Positions 14,729 through 22,372 of a DNA stretch of 24,823 nucleotides are shown here, one piece after another; position 1 is the first letter of the stretch; each line of letters starts with the position of its first letter. Under the pieces are notes generated by a model, which saw only the letters and a program-made list of their open reading frames with translations, made no database searches and was not told the DNA's origin. The DNA is from Desulforudis sp. (GTDB lineage: Bacteria > Bacillota > Desulfotomaculia > Desulfotomaculales > Desulforudaceae): positions 1 to 24,823 of the forward strand of contig JACUUW010000005.1 of assembly GCA_014859075.1 (NCBI GenBank), written 5' to 3'. The position numbers and the translations under genes are program-made.

Positions 14729-15601
14729 TCAGCCGCTCCAATCCAGGCCCAGAAGTACCTCGCGCACGACCTTGGCCGCCAGTAGGGCGGTGATTCCGGC
14801 CGGATCGTAGGCCGGATTCACCTCTACCACGTCAAAGGCGACGATCTGGAGGCCGGTAAGCATCCGTACCGTGTCCAGCACCTCTTGCGGAGTCACGCCG
14901 GCCGGCTCGGGAGTACCGACATCGGGGGCGAAGGCCGGATCCACCACGTCGATATCCAGCGAAACGTACACCGGCCGCTCCCGCAGGGCGGCCACTGTTT
15001 CAATAAGACCGGGCAAAACGCGGTGGGTGTGAAAGGCCCCGCTTTCGCGGGCCGCTTCCATTTCCGCACCGTCCGCGGAACGGATACCAAAATGAAACAG
15101 GTTATTCGGTCCCAGGAATTCACCAATGCGCCGCATGACCGTGGCGTGGGAGAGCTTCGCGCCCAGGTAGTCTTCCCGCAGGTCGGGGTGTGCGTCCAGG
15201 TGCACCACGGCCAGTCCGGGGTAGCGGGCGGCCACCGAGCGCACCGCGGGCAGGGTAACCAGGTGTTCGCCCCCGAGCAGGAACGGTGTTTTACCGTCGG
15301 CGCACAGCCGGTCGACAACCGCTTCAATGCGGGCCAGACTCTGGTTCAAAGCACCCGGAACGAGAAGGACATCGCCCAGGTCGTGCACGGCCACGTCACG
15401 CAGATCCCGGTCCAAATCCAGGCTGTACTCCTCCAGGCAGTACGACATGGTGCGGACCGCGGCCGGTCCCCCGCGCGTACCGGGCCGGAAAGAAACGGTC
15501 GCGTCCAGGGGCGCACCGACGATTACCGCCCGGGCTTCCGCATAAACCGCGCGGGCGGCCATGAAGTCCTGTTCCCTGACCACATCCTGCACGTTACTCA
15601 A
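14729..15601 (-). CDS. speB: Agmatinase / ureohydrolase (SpeB-like)
   Basis: Predicted cytoplasmic binuclear manganese ureohydrolase. It would split agmatine to putrescine and urea, or aminopropylagmatine to spermidine and urea. The 290-aa product carries all metal ligands of the arginase/agmatinase family: His113 (GGEHLV), Asp136, His138 and Asp140 (HLDAHPD), Asp216 and Asp218 (SLDIDVVDP). The N-terminal VGAPLDATVSFRPGTRGGP is agmatinase-like. I place the start at the TTG at 15601, which has GGAGGG five bases upstream and overlaps the speE end by 8 bases. In-frame GTG codons (15592, 15583) and ATG (15562) are later options with poorer sites. It is the last gene of the pdaD-speE-speB operon. 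Confidence 0.88.
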   Translation of the reverse strand: MSNVQDVVREQDFMAARAVYAEARAVIVGAPLDATVSFRPGTRGGPAAVRTMSYCLEEYSLDLDRDLRDVAVHDLGDVLLVPGALNQSLARIEAVVDRLCADGKTPFLLGGEHLVTLPAVRSVAARYPGLAVVHLDAHPDLREDYLGAKLSHATVMRRIGEFLGPNNLFHFGIRSADGAEMEAARESGAFHTHRVLPGLIETVAALRERPVYVSLDIDVVDPAFAPDVGTPEPAGVTPQEVLDTVRMLTGLQIVAFDVVEVNPAYDPAGITALLAAKVVREVLLGLDWSG

Positions 15602-16421
15602 AACGACCCTCCAGAAAACGCGGCATGGCAAAACACGCGCGGTGGATCGCCGGTGTGTAGTACCGGGTCGGGTAGTCGGCAATCTCTTCCGGGGACACCC
15701 GCAGCGGGTCATACTTCTTGGAACCGATGGTGAAACTCCACATGCTTCCCGGATAGGTCGGGATGCAGGCCCAGTAGGTCCGGGTCACCGGGAACATCCC
15801 GGAAATGTCTTTGTAGATACGGGCGATCAAGTCGGCGTTGAAGTAGGGTGATTCGGTCTGGGCCACGAAAAGCCCGTCCTCCTTCAGCGCTTGATGGATC
15901 GACCGGTAAAACTCCAGACTGAACAGGCCCACCGCCGGTCCCACCGGGTCGGTGGAATCGACGATGATCAGGTCGAAGGTATTCTTGTTATCCGCGACGT
16001 ACTTGATACCGTCCCCGATAACCACCTCGGCGTTCGGTGCGTCAAAACCGCAACTCAGCTCCGGCAGGAATTCCCGGGAGGCGGCGATCACCCGCTCGTC
16101 AATCTCCACCAGGGTGGCTTTCTCGACGGCGGGGTGTTTGGTCACCTCGCGCAGGGTCCCCCCGTCGCCCCCGCCGATGGTCAATACGCGCTTGGGGCTC
16201 GGATGCGTGTTCAGCGGAACGTGGGCAATCATTTCGTGATAGATGTACTCATCCACCACCGAAGTCTGGACAATGCCGTCCAAAACAAGCATCCGCCCGA
16301 ACGGCACGGTATCCAACACGGCCAAGTGCTGAAACGGTGTCTTCTCGACCCGCAGCGTCTCAACCACGCGGTAACTGACGCTGAAGTCGTCGTTCTGTTT
16401 CTCGGTAAACCACAGTTCCAA
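15594..16421 (-). CDS. speE: Spermidine synthase-type aminopropyltransferase
   Basis: Transfers an aminopropyl group from decarboxylated S-adenosylmethionine to putrescine, or to agmatine in some lineages. The 275-aa product has the standard length. TIGGGDGGTLRE (81-92) is the nucleotide-binding loop. VEIDERVI (105-112) holds the ribose-binding acidic residue. IIVDSTDPVGPA (152-163) contains the catalytic Asp motif. YFNADLI and WSFTIGS are seen further on. The start is TTG at 16421, nine bases after AGGAGG. The ATG at 16445 lies upstream of that ribosome binding site and is rejected. The gene follows pdaD by 28 bases and overlaps speB. No speD is in the window, so decarboxylated SAM must come from elsewhere. 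Confidence 0.9.
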   Translation of the reverse strand: MELWFTEKQNDDFSVSYRVVETLRVEKTPFQHLAVLDTVPFGRMLVLDGIVQTSVVDEYIYHEMIAHVPLNTHPSPKRVLTIGGGDGGTLREVTKHPAVEKATLVEIDERVIAASREFLPELSCGFDAPNAEVVIGDGIKYVADNKNTFDLIIVDSTDPVGPAVGLFSLEFYRSIHQALKEDGLFVAQTESPYFNADLIARIYKDISGMFPVTRTYWACIPTYPGSMWSFTIGSKKYDPLRVSPEEIADYPTRYYTPAIHRACFAMPRFLEGRFE

Positions 16422-16449
16422 GTTCGCTCGCCTCCTGAGAGCCAAATTG

Positions 16450-16908
16450 TCAGTACCAGAGCGGAACGGCCGCCAAACAACAACCGACCCGTTCCACGCG
16501 GTGTTCCACGGCCGTGATCCTCTTATCCTTAGCGCTCAGACCGCGCCGCGCAAAAGCTTCATCCAACATGCGATCGACAGCCGCATGCGCCTCGTTCCGA
16601 TCACACTTCCCGCCGAACTCCATGATTACGCCGATGTCGCCGGCGGAAACGATTACACCCACAGCGGCCGCAATCAGCTCCCCCGGGGTATCGCTCACAA
16701 TTGAGCCGTAAGCAGTCGGCACCAACGCGCCCGGGGGCAGCTCCAAATCAGACTCGTAAACGGCACCCGGCGGCAGAATACTGGACAGGCGCACCAGATT
16801 GACATTGCCGATACGGGCGGCCAGCAGTGCGTTGTCAAAAGCGTTGAGTGCGGTGGCACCTTCGGCGGAAGCCGCGGTGATAAAATACCTGGTCGGCGTC
16901 GGCAACAT
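16450..16908 (-). CDS. pdaD: Pyruvoyl-dependent arginine decarboxylase
   Basis: Converts arginine to agmatine, the first step of the polyamine route encoded here. The 152-aa product shows the self-cleavage site VRLSSILPPG (39-48). The chain would split between Ser42 and Ser43, and Ser43 would become the pyruvoyl group. Further family segments are VPTAYGSIVSDTPGE and VIMEFGGKCDRNEA, where the second contains the conserved catalytic Glu. The ATG has GGGGGAG six bases upstream. A TATAAT at about 16950 on the minus strand could be its -10 box, with no clear -35. Gene order pdaD-speE-speB on one strand makes an operon. Confidence 0.92.
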   Translation of the reverse strand: MLPTPTRYFITAASAEGATALNAFDNALLAARIGNVNLVRLSSILPPGAVYESDLELPPGALVPTAYGSIVSDTPGELIAAAVGVIVSAGDIGVIMEFGGKCDRNEAHAAVDRMLDEAFARRGLSAKDKRITAVEHRVERVGCCLAAVPLWY

Positions 16909-17035
16909 AGCGTTCTCCCCCAGTGATTGATGATGGCAACCGGAATCAATTATATAGAATCCGACCAGAAAAGAAAACCATTTTTCTTTAGAATCCAGTG
17001 AACATTAACACCCTACCCGCTTTCCGGCACTCCAT

Positions 17036-17920
17036 TCAATTCTTCCGCTTATTCTGAATTCTGAATTCTGAATTCTTGATCCTGACATAGATCTCCTGGT
17101 AGGCACAGGCGTCTTCGGCCTGGGTGCCGTTGGACTCGCAGATGATGATCGGGGTGAGTCCCCTTTCCACGAGCAACTCGGCCAGCGGCAAGAACTCCGG
17201 GCCGTATCCGGCCTCGGCCAGGGTACGGTGCCGCCGCTCGCCCTTCGGGCCGAACTCCACCGGGCTGAAGTGGATGTGCAGCCTCTGCAAAGCTTCTGGT
17301 CCCAATACGTCGGCGATCCGGTCAAGCACCACTTCGTAGGCCGTCCGGTCCACCAAAAGGCCGTTGGTGATGGCGTGGAGGTGTCCGAAATCCACGCACG
17401 GAATCAGGTTGGGGCCCAGCCGGCAGAGTTCCAAAATCTCGTCCAAAAGTCCCAGATAGCTGTACCGCCCCAGCGTCTCGGGCGCCAGCCGGATGTCGTC
17501 CAACCCCTCCCGCGCGGCTTCCGCCACTGTTTCCGCCAGGGCGGCCCGGGCCCGTGCCAACGCCTGCCCCCGGTCACCCCGCACACTCCCCGGATGAAAC
17601 ACCACCCGGGTGGCGCCCATCCAGCGGGCGGCCCGGAGTGATCTTATCAGGTGGTTCCTGCTCTTCACCACCTGTTCCGGGTCCCCGCTGGCCAAGTTGA
17701 CGTAATAGGGCGCGTGGATACTGAGCGCGATGCCGAATTCGGCCGCCTTTTCTCCGAGTTGGCGGGCGGTCTTCTCCCCGATGTTCACGCCGCGCACGCA
17801 TTGGTACTCGTAGGCCCGCAAACCCAGTTTGTGCAGCCAGGCTGGGGCATCCACCGACGACTTGTGGCCTTCCTCGTAAAAACTGGCCGAATTGCCGGCC
17901 GGTCCGAACAAGGCTTCCAT
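17036..17920 (-). CDS. Endonuclease IV-like TIM-barrel protein
   Basis: Resembles endonuclease IV (Nfo), the zinc AP endonuclease of base-excision repair, 294 aa. Counterparts of eight of the nine zinc ligands are visible: His69 (SIHAPYYVNLAS), His109 (FHPGS), Glu148 (APETLGR), Asp177 and His180 (CVDFGH), His217 (HIHFSP), His231 and Glu262 (CESNG). The ligand normally supplied by the Asp of a DRH motif is replaced: here the segment reads ERRH (Arg229). Activity may therefore be altered, and a sugar isomerase-like role is an alternative. The ATG at 17920 has GGAGG ten bases upstream. The last ~12 residues (KNSEFRIQNKRKN) are encoded by a heptamer repeat and look like a late addition. It is divergent from the binding-protein gene. 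Confidence 0.8.
   Translation of the reverse strand: MEALFGPAGNSASFYEEGHKSSVDAPAWLHKLGLRAYEYQCVRGVNIGEKTARQLGEKAAEFGIALSIHAPYYVNLASGDPEQVVKSRNHLIRSLRAARWMGATRVVFHPGSVRGDRGQALARARAALAETVAEAAREGLDDIRLAPETLGRYSYLGLLDEILELCRLGPNLIPCVDFGHLHAITNGLLVDRTAYEVVLDRIADVLGPEALQRLHIHFSPVEFGPKGERRHRTLAEAGYGPEFLPLAELLVERGLTPIIICESNGTQAEDACAYQEIYVRIKNSEFRIQNKRKN
17051..17077. repeat. Heptamer tandem repeat ATTCTGA
   Basis: Three exact copies of ATTCTGA (17051-17071) and a partial fourth lie within the last codons of the endonuclease IV-like gene. They give the peptide NSEFRIQN on the minus strand. Period seven matches a short repeat seen in many bacterial intergenic regions. Confidence 0.8.
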
Positions 17921-18033
17921 AGACTTAAAACCTCCGATGTTAGCAATGACCGGGCATTTGATTATATATTTTGGAAGGATTTTCCTGAATAACGATGAAT
18001 AAATCCTGGAAAAGCACCTCCGGGGGGTCAAAC

Positions 18034-19557
18034 ATGCGTCGACGTCTGATAGCATTGCTCGGTCTCGGACTCATCCTGACGGCCATGTTCATCATTGCCG
18101 GCGAACTCGAGGATGGCGGGAAACGGGATAGACTGGTGTACGCTCTGTCCGACTACCCAAGCACCCTGGATCCCACGACGGTTACGGACGAGCGGGGCGC
18201 CGCCGTTCTAATCAACATTTTCGAGGGTCTGGTGCGGTTCGAGCCCGGCGGCACCGGCGTCAAGCCCTGCCTTGCCCGGGACTGGGAAGTTTCCAACGAC
18301 GCCCGCACCTGGACCTTTTACCTCCGGGACAACGTCACCTTTACCGACGGCACCCCGCTGGACGCGGAAGCGGTGAAGGCCGGCGTCTCCTCCCAATTGA
18401 ACTCCGAAACCGCCGGGCCCTACGCTTCATTCATATACGGGCCGGTAACCCGGGTGGAGACTCCGGACCACAATACCGTCGTATTTCACCTACAACACCC
18501 GTACGCGCCGTTCATCCGAAACCTGGCCATGCTGCCGGCGGCCGTCACCCGACCAACGTCGGACAAGGGGTTACTGCTCGGTACCGGACCCTTCGTGCCG
18601 ACTGTCGTTGAACCGGACCGGATCATCCTTAAGGCCAATTCCGGTTACTGGGACGGCCCACCCCGGCTGAAAGAAGTTGTTTTCACCGTGATCCCGGACC
18701 CAGTCGAAAGGTGGCGGGCGCTGGCCCAGGGCCGGGCGGACGTGGCGGAAAACAGCGGCGCCGCCTTGCCGGCCGGGCACAAGGGCCTGTCGGTGACACA
18801 GACTCCGGGCCTGGACCTCGGCTACCTAGCATTTTATACCAATAAAAAGCCTTTTGACAATCCCACCATGCGCCGCGCGGTAAGTCTGGCCATAGACCGT
18901 CAGGCCATCGTGAACTACCTGTTCCCGGAGCGGGGCATTCCGGCGGCCGGCCCTCTCCCCCCAGGAATCCTGGGCTACCACCCCGACCTGGGCGGTGATA
19001 CCTATGACTTGGAGCATGCCTGTCAACTCTTGGAAGAGGCCGGCTATGACGGTGCGGAAATCGTGGTCGTCACCTACAAAGACACCCGGCCGTACAACCC
19101 GGCCGGCGGCGAGAAGCTGGCCCTGCTGCTCCAAGAACAGCTGGGGCAGGCCGGAATCCGCGTGCGGGTGCAGGCTTATGATTGGGAAACCTGCAAGCAG
19201 GCCATCCATCGCCAGGAGGGGCACGCCTTTGTTTACGGCTGGGTCGGGGACAACGGCGATCCCGACAATTTTCTTTATAATCTCCTGGCCAGCGCCCGCA
19301 TTGACAGCGGGTTGAACGCCGCCCGTTACTCCAACGCCCACGTGGATATGTTGCTCGGCCGCGCCCAGCAGGCGCACGACGACGAACTGCGTGAACGCCT
19401 TTACCACCAAGCCCAGGAGTTGATTGTGCAAGACGCCCCCTGGGCCTTTCTGAACCACCGCCTCGAGACAGCCGCCTTCTCTCAGTCGGTGAAAAATTTG
19501 ACCCTGCAACCCACCGGAGGCGTCTATCTCCACCGGGTATACAAGAACGACCAATGA
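18034..19557 (+). CDS. Family 5 extracellular solute-binding protein (peptide/nickel ABC type)
   Basis: Predicted exported substrate-binding protein of an oligopeptide- or nickel-type ABC importer, 507 aa. A basic start and hydrophobic helix (MRRRLIALLGLGLILTAMF) form a signal peptide or anchor. There is no cysteine lipobox, which is unusual for Gram-positive binding proteins. Family segments are visible: LVYALSDYPSTLDPTTVTDE, NIFEGLVRFEPG, the typical DWEVSNDARTWTFYLRDNV with FTDGTPLDAEAV, and later NPTMRRAVSLAIDRQAIV. I choose the ATG at 18034, which follows GGGGGG. The in-frame ATG at 17995 has no ribosome binding site. No permease or ATPase gene is next to it, so it is an orphan here. Ligand unknown. 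Confidence 0.88.
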   Translation: MRRRLIALLGLGLILTAMFIIAGELEDGGKRDRLVYALSDYPSTLDPTTVTDERGAAVLINIFEGLVRFEPGGTGVKPCLARDWEVSNDARTWTFYLRDNVTFTDGTPLDAEAVKAGVSSQLNSETAGPYASFIYGPVTRVETPDHNTVVFHLQHPYAPFIRNLAMLPAAVTRPTSDKGLLLGTGPFVPTVVEPDRIILKANSGYWDGPPRLKEVVFTVIPDPVERWRALAQGRADVAENSGAALPAGHKGLSVTQTPGLDLGYLAFYTNKKPFDNPTMRRAVSLAIDRQAIVNYLFPERGIPAAGPLPPGILGYHPDLGGDTYDLEHACQLLEEAGYDGAEIVVVTYKDTRPYNPAGGEKLALLLQEQLGQAGIRVRVQAYDWETCKQAIHRQEGHAFVYGWVGDNGDPDNFLYNLLASARIDSGLNAARYSNAHVDMLLGRAQQAHDDELRERLYHQAQELIVQDAPWAFLNHRLETAAFSQSVKNLTLQPTGGVYLHRVYKNDQ

Positions 19558-19641
19558 TACCAACAAGTTCCACTAATAAGACTGGTAATAAAGTGCACAA
19601 TAAGAAAAACCCACTTTTACATTTTCAAAGGAGGAACCAGT

Positions 19642-20337
19642 ATGACCCATCAAATGCAGAGTCTACAGACGCAGCTCAACCATCTGCGCCAGGACTTGAA
19701 CAACATCATGCAGATGGCCAGCCAACTTTCCCAGCAGGAACAGAACAACGCGGTGGAACTGCAAAGAATGCGTCAGTTGGAAGCCAATGCGGCCCAGCAG
19801 CTGCAGCGGATTCAACAGATCTGCAGCAGCCTGAACAACAGCCTGAACCAGATTTCCGGAATCAGCCAGCAGTTCGGCGCGGGCACGACGGGCATGTATG
19901 CCGCGGGCGCCCAGTACACCAGCCCCTACACCACCCAGTACGGCGGTGGTTTCCAGCAACAGCAACCGTACGGCGCGCAGACAGGAACCGCCCAGTTCGG
20001 CGGCACCACCGGCACCGGTGCTTACGCGCAAAATCTGGGACAGTACACCGCGGTACAGCCGGAGTACCGGAATCCGGTCCAGAACTTCGGAACGTTTGGC
20101 AATTACCCGGCGGCATTCCAGCCCCAGTTCGGTGCGCAGGCCTTCAGCCCCAGCCCGTTGGCCGGCCAGAACATCGGTCACTACACGGCCTGGCAGCCGA
20201 AAACCTCGGCCATGATGAACATGGGCAACATGGGCAATCTGGGGACTTTCGGCAACTTGGGCACCATGGGCAACTTGGCCAATTACTCGGCGATACAGCC
20301 GGGCTATCTCAACCCGTCCATCGGCGGCCAGATCTGA
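19642..20337 (+). CDS. Gln/Gly/Tyr/Asn-rich low-complexity protein with N-terminal coiled coil
   Basis: I recognise no family. Residues 1-75 are a Gln/Leu-rich helix with heptad character (LQTQLNHLRQDLNNIMQMAS, LRQ/QQL repeats). From about 76 to the end the protein is low complexity. It is rich in Gly, Gln, Tyr, Thr, Asn and Phe and nearly free of charge. Short units recur: YTAVQPEYRNP, YTAWQP, YSAIQPGYLNP, and MGNMGNLGTFGNLGTMGNL. There is no signal peptide. AAAGGAGG sits before the ATG and a very strong terminator follows. The composition resembles self-assembling or prion-like proteins. In a spore former, a coat or exosporium role is a reasonable guess but is not shown. Confidence 0.75.
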   Translation: MTHQMQSLQTQLNHLRQDLNNIMQMASQLSQQEQNNAVELQRMRQLEANAAQQLQRIQQICSSLNNSLNQISGISQQFGAGTTGMYAAGAQYTSPYTTQYGGGFQQQQPYGAQTGTAQFGGTTGTGAYAQNLGQYTAVQPEYRNPVQNFGTFGNYPAAFQPQFGAQAFSPSPLAGQNIGHYTAWQPKTSAMMNMGNMGNLGTFGNLGTMGNLANYSAIQPGYLNPSIGGQI

Positions 20338-20396
20338 ATACCGATGAACACGCCTTAGGTAGGCATCAAGACTGAAAACAGACTTTTCTACCTCCG

Positions 20397-20426
20397 ATAA
20401 TAGGCCGACCCGGCCTATTATTTTTT
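20397..20426 (+). terminator. Strong intrinsic terminator
   Basis: ATAATAGGCCG (20397-20407) pairs perfectly with CGGCCTATTAT (20411-20421) around a 3-base loop, followed by TTTTT. It ends the low-complexity protein transcript. Confidence 0.92.
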
Positions 20427-20437
20427 GGCTTAACCTA

Positions 20438-20466
20438 TTAACAAATTATGGGTTTGACGTTATAAT
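20438..20466 (+). promoter_or_regulatory. SigA-type promoter of the 77-aa protein gene
   Basis: TTAACA (20438-20443, 5/6) and a perfect TATAAT (20461-20466) are 17 bases apart. The predicted start near 20473 falls at the edge of the ribosome binding site, so the leader is only about 14 bases. Confidence 0.75.
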
Positions 20467-20486
20467 ATGAATTGGAGGTGGATACT

Positions 20487-20720
20487 TTGGCCAAGATATT
20501 ACGCGAAGGTATTTCCTACAACCACCGGGATGTGGTGGATTTGCTCTCCGATTTTTCGGCTTTTAAGGACCGTGTTGAAAAACGTTTCCGGGACCTTTCC
20601 AAGGAACTGGCCGGAAAGCCGAACGAACACATCCTCTGGGTGAACTTATACCTCGTCTCCTGTGACTACGCCGAAGACCTGACCAAGAACCGCAAGCACC
20701 AGGAGGTCCAGACCTCCTAG
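20487..20720 (+). CDS. Small hypothetical protein, 77 aa
   Basis: I recognise no family. The 77-aa product is hydrophilic and probably helical, without signal peptide or membrane segment. Visible segments are HRDVVDLLSDFSAFKDRVEK and LWVNLYLVSCDYAEDLTKN, with a single cysteine. The TTG at 20487 has GGAGGTG (20474-20480) six bases upstream. The in-frame TTG at 20472 overlaps that ribosome binding site and is rejected. It has its own promoter, and a terminator upstream separates it from the preceding gene. Confidence 0.65.
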   Translation: MAKILREGISYNHRDVVDLLSDFSAFKDRVEKRFRDLSKELAGKPNEHILWVNLYLVSCDYAEDLTKNRKHQEVQTS

Positions 20721-20841
20721 CCGTGGAACAAATTACCGGTTCCTGCGGCCCGCAGAACCTTCCAACCGCTCAAAACCCGTATGTACCGGCAAAACCACCC
20801 CCGGAGACAGTCGCAGGCCGGAATCCTGCCATCTGTTTCCA

Positions 20842-20870
20842 TTGACCTCCCATGTGACAATCTGTATACT
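20842..20870 (+). promoter_or_regulatory. SigA-type promoter of the sleB-like gene
   Basis: TTGACC (20842-20847) and TATACT (20865-20870) are 17 bases apart, both 5/6 to consensus. Many spore-cortex hydrolase genes use a forespore sigma factor instead, so this vegetative-type promoter is worth noting. Confidence 0.75.
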
Positions 20871-20907
20871 ACACGTTGCCCCGTTAAACAACGAAAGGAG
20901 TGAAAAC

Positions 20908-21474
20908 GTGGCATTTCGCTTTTGGGTGGTAATCAAGCGCAAATGGAGACCGGTCTTGGAGATAATCAGGTGCAATAGAATACCAGCCTTGATCGTGCTG
21001 TGTGGTTTGATGTCGATACTGGCCGTCGGCACCACCGGCTTTGCAGGTGCAAATCACGCCGGATACGAACCAAAACCCCCGGCTCGGGTGACGGATAACA
21101 ACACCGGCAAAAACACGTTAACCGCCGATGAAGTACGGCTGGTCGCCCGTGTTGTCGAGGGCGAAGCCGCAAACGAACCTTACCAAGGCAAGATGGCGGT
21201 TGCCGCGGTCGTCCTGAACCGGGTTGAACACAACGACTTTCCCGACTCCGTCCACGATGTGGTCTTCCAACCCCGGGCTTTTTGCGTGGTAGCCAACGGC
21301 CTGGTCAACCGCACGCCGTCCAGTGAATCTTTCCGGGCCGTTCACGCCGCGGTTGCCGGAAAGGACCCGACCGGAGGCGCACTGTACTTCTGGAACCCGA
21401 ATAAGCGCGTAAACAGCTGGATGTGGACCCGTACCCCGACAGCAACCATCGGCGACCACGCCTTCGGTCGTTAA
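20908..21474 (+). CDS. sleB: SleB-type cell wall / cortex hydrolase
   Basis: Predicted lytic transglycosylase-type hydrolase (Hydrolase_2 fold) acting on peptidoglycan or spore cortex during germination, 188 aa. A membrane anchor or signal segment lies at about 26-46 (PALIVLCGLMSILAVGTTGF), followed by a linker to about 70. The catalytic domain begins at 71: ARVVEGEAANEPYQGKMAVA (80-99) contains the family's catalytic Glu (Glu84 or Glu86), then VVLNRV, FPDSVHDVVFQ, and DPTGGALYFWNP (153-164) near the end. The GTG at 20908 has AAAGGAG upstream. There is no N-terminal PG_binding_1 domain, unlike classical SleB, so it could be a CwlJ-like or vegetative wall hydrolase. Confidence 0.87.
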   Translation: MAFRFWVVIKRKWRPVLEIIRCNRIPALIVLCGLMSILAVGTTGFAGANHAGYEPKPPARVTDNNTGKNTLTADEVRLVARVVEGEAANEPYQGKMAVAAVVLNRVEHNDFPDSVHDVVFQPRAFCVVANGLVNRTPSSESFRAVHAAVAGKDPTGGALYFWNPNKRVNSWMWTRTPTATIGDHAFGR

Positions 21475-21517
21475 GCGAGTGGACAAGCGGCCGATAGCTC
21501 CTATTGCCCCGTATTCC

Positions 21518-21546
21518 TTGCCTTGGGTAATGAGTTGTGTTAGAAT
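21518..21546 (+). promoter_or_regulatory. SigA-type promoter of tRNA-Ala
   Basis: TTGCCT (21518-21523) and TAGAAT (21541-21546) are 17 bases apart, with an extended -10 TG one base before. The -10 box lies 30 bases before the tRNA. Confidence 0.65.
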
Positions 21547-21576
21547 GAATTCCGGCGGATCAGTCCGCCCAACAAC

Positions 21577-21652
21577 GGGCCCGTAGCTCAGATGGGAGAG
21601 CGCTTGACTCGCATTCAAGAGGTCAGGGGTTCGATTCCCCTCGGGTCCACCA
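21577..21652 (+). tRNA. tRNA-Ala (anticodon CGC), CCA encoded
   Basis: The acceptor GGGCCCG pairs with CGGGTCC. The anticodon arm CTTGA-CTCGCAT-TCAAG gives CGC, which reads GCG codons. The T arm has GGTTCGATTCC, discriminator A, CCA encoded. Length is 76 bases. Confidence 0.95.
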
Positions 21653-21667
21653 GTATTACCAAGGATT

Positions 21668-21718
21668 CCGGGGTTTTGCCGAACCCCGGCTTGGGAGGAC
21701 TTGCAAACCATTTTGCAA
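21668..21718. other. Two inverted repeats between tRNA-Ala and the integrase remnant
   Basis: CCGGGGTT (21668-21675) / AACCCCGG (21682-21689) is an 8-bp stem with a 6-base loop and no T-run on either side. TTGCAAA (21701-21707) / TTTGCAA (21712-21718) is a second inverted pair. Their place between a tRNA and an integrase suggests old integration-site structure. Confidence 0.45.
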
Positions 21719-21744
21719 CCGGTGGGGTGCAGGTCCTCTTGCTT

Positions 21745-22354
21745 TTAGCCCTGTCTGATGGAATCACATTTCTTTAGTGCCTCCTCCTGCATCCCGGGCA
21801 GAACATGCCCGTACACCCTTAACGTGAAGGCTTCGCTGGCGTGTCCCGGATCTCCGACACGATCTTGACGTTCACGCCGTCTTTGAGCATCATCGTGGCG
21901 GCGGTGTGCCACAGGTCGTGGAACCGGAAGTCCGGCAGCTTCGCCGGCCGAATATGCTTCTTGAAGTGCCGTTCCCGGAACCGGTTCGGGCAGTAGAGTT
22001 TACCGTCGATGGTGGCAAAAGCCAGATCGTGATCGTGGTAAGTGTTCCGCCGGGCTATTTGCTGATCTTTCTGCTTTCAGCCGATGCTCTTTCAGCGCAT
22101 CCACCAGTTCGTCCGATCGTCCGTCTGGACCGCAAGGTTTTGGGCTTGTGGAACACCGGCCGCCCCTCGCAGACCACCAGGGAGCGTCTGACGGTCAGTG
22201 TCTTCCGGCAAAAGTCAATGTCCCGCCAGCGCAAACCCAACACCTCGCCCCGCCGGAGGCCCCGCCGAACCGCCAGCAGGTGGGCGGCGTAAAAACGCGT
22301 GCCGCGCACGGCTTCCAGGAAAAGATTATCCCTTTCTAAACCGGGGGTCATTGA
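21745..22354 (-). pseudogene. Decayed tyrosine recombinase (phage-type integrase) fragment
   Basis: Reads on the minus strand as the catalytic domain of a phage-type integrase broken by at least three frameshifts. Frame one (about 22354-22110) has YAAHLLAVRRGLRRGEVLGL with the box-I Arg, then WRDIDF and KTLRSRRTI. Frame two gives LVDALKEHRLKAER. Frame three (about 22040-21852) gives YHDHDLAFATIDGKLYCPNR and FHDLWHTAATMMLKDGVNVK. The box-II Arg is replaced by Trp (CGG to TGG, 21909-21911). Frame four gives ASEAFTLRVYGHVLPGMQEE with the catalytic Tyr (codon 21811-21813). The N-terminal DNA-binding half is absent. It lies 92 bases beyond tRNA-Ala and points towards it, as expected for an element once integrated at the tRNA 3' end. 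Confidence 0.85.
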
Positions 22355-22372
22355 TTGGTCAAGCCTGTTCAC

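Noticed and set aside
14885..15733. 282-codon plus-strand frame
   Set aside because: Antisense shadow of speB and speE, which have intact active-site motifs.
19554..20375. 273-codon plus-strand frame overlapping the low-complexity protein
   Set aside because: It starts before the AAAGGAGG that serves the ATG at 19642 and has no ribosome binding site of its own. Its repeats follow from the repetitive DNA.
21668..21689. Hairpin after tRNA-Ala as an intrinsic terminator
   Set aside because: The stem is good but there is no T-run on either strand.
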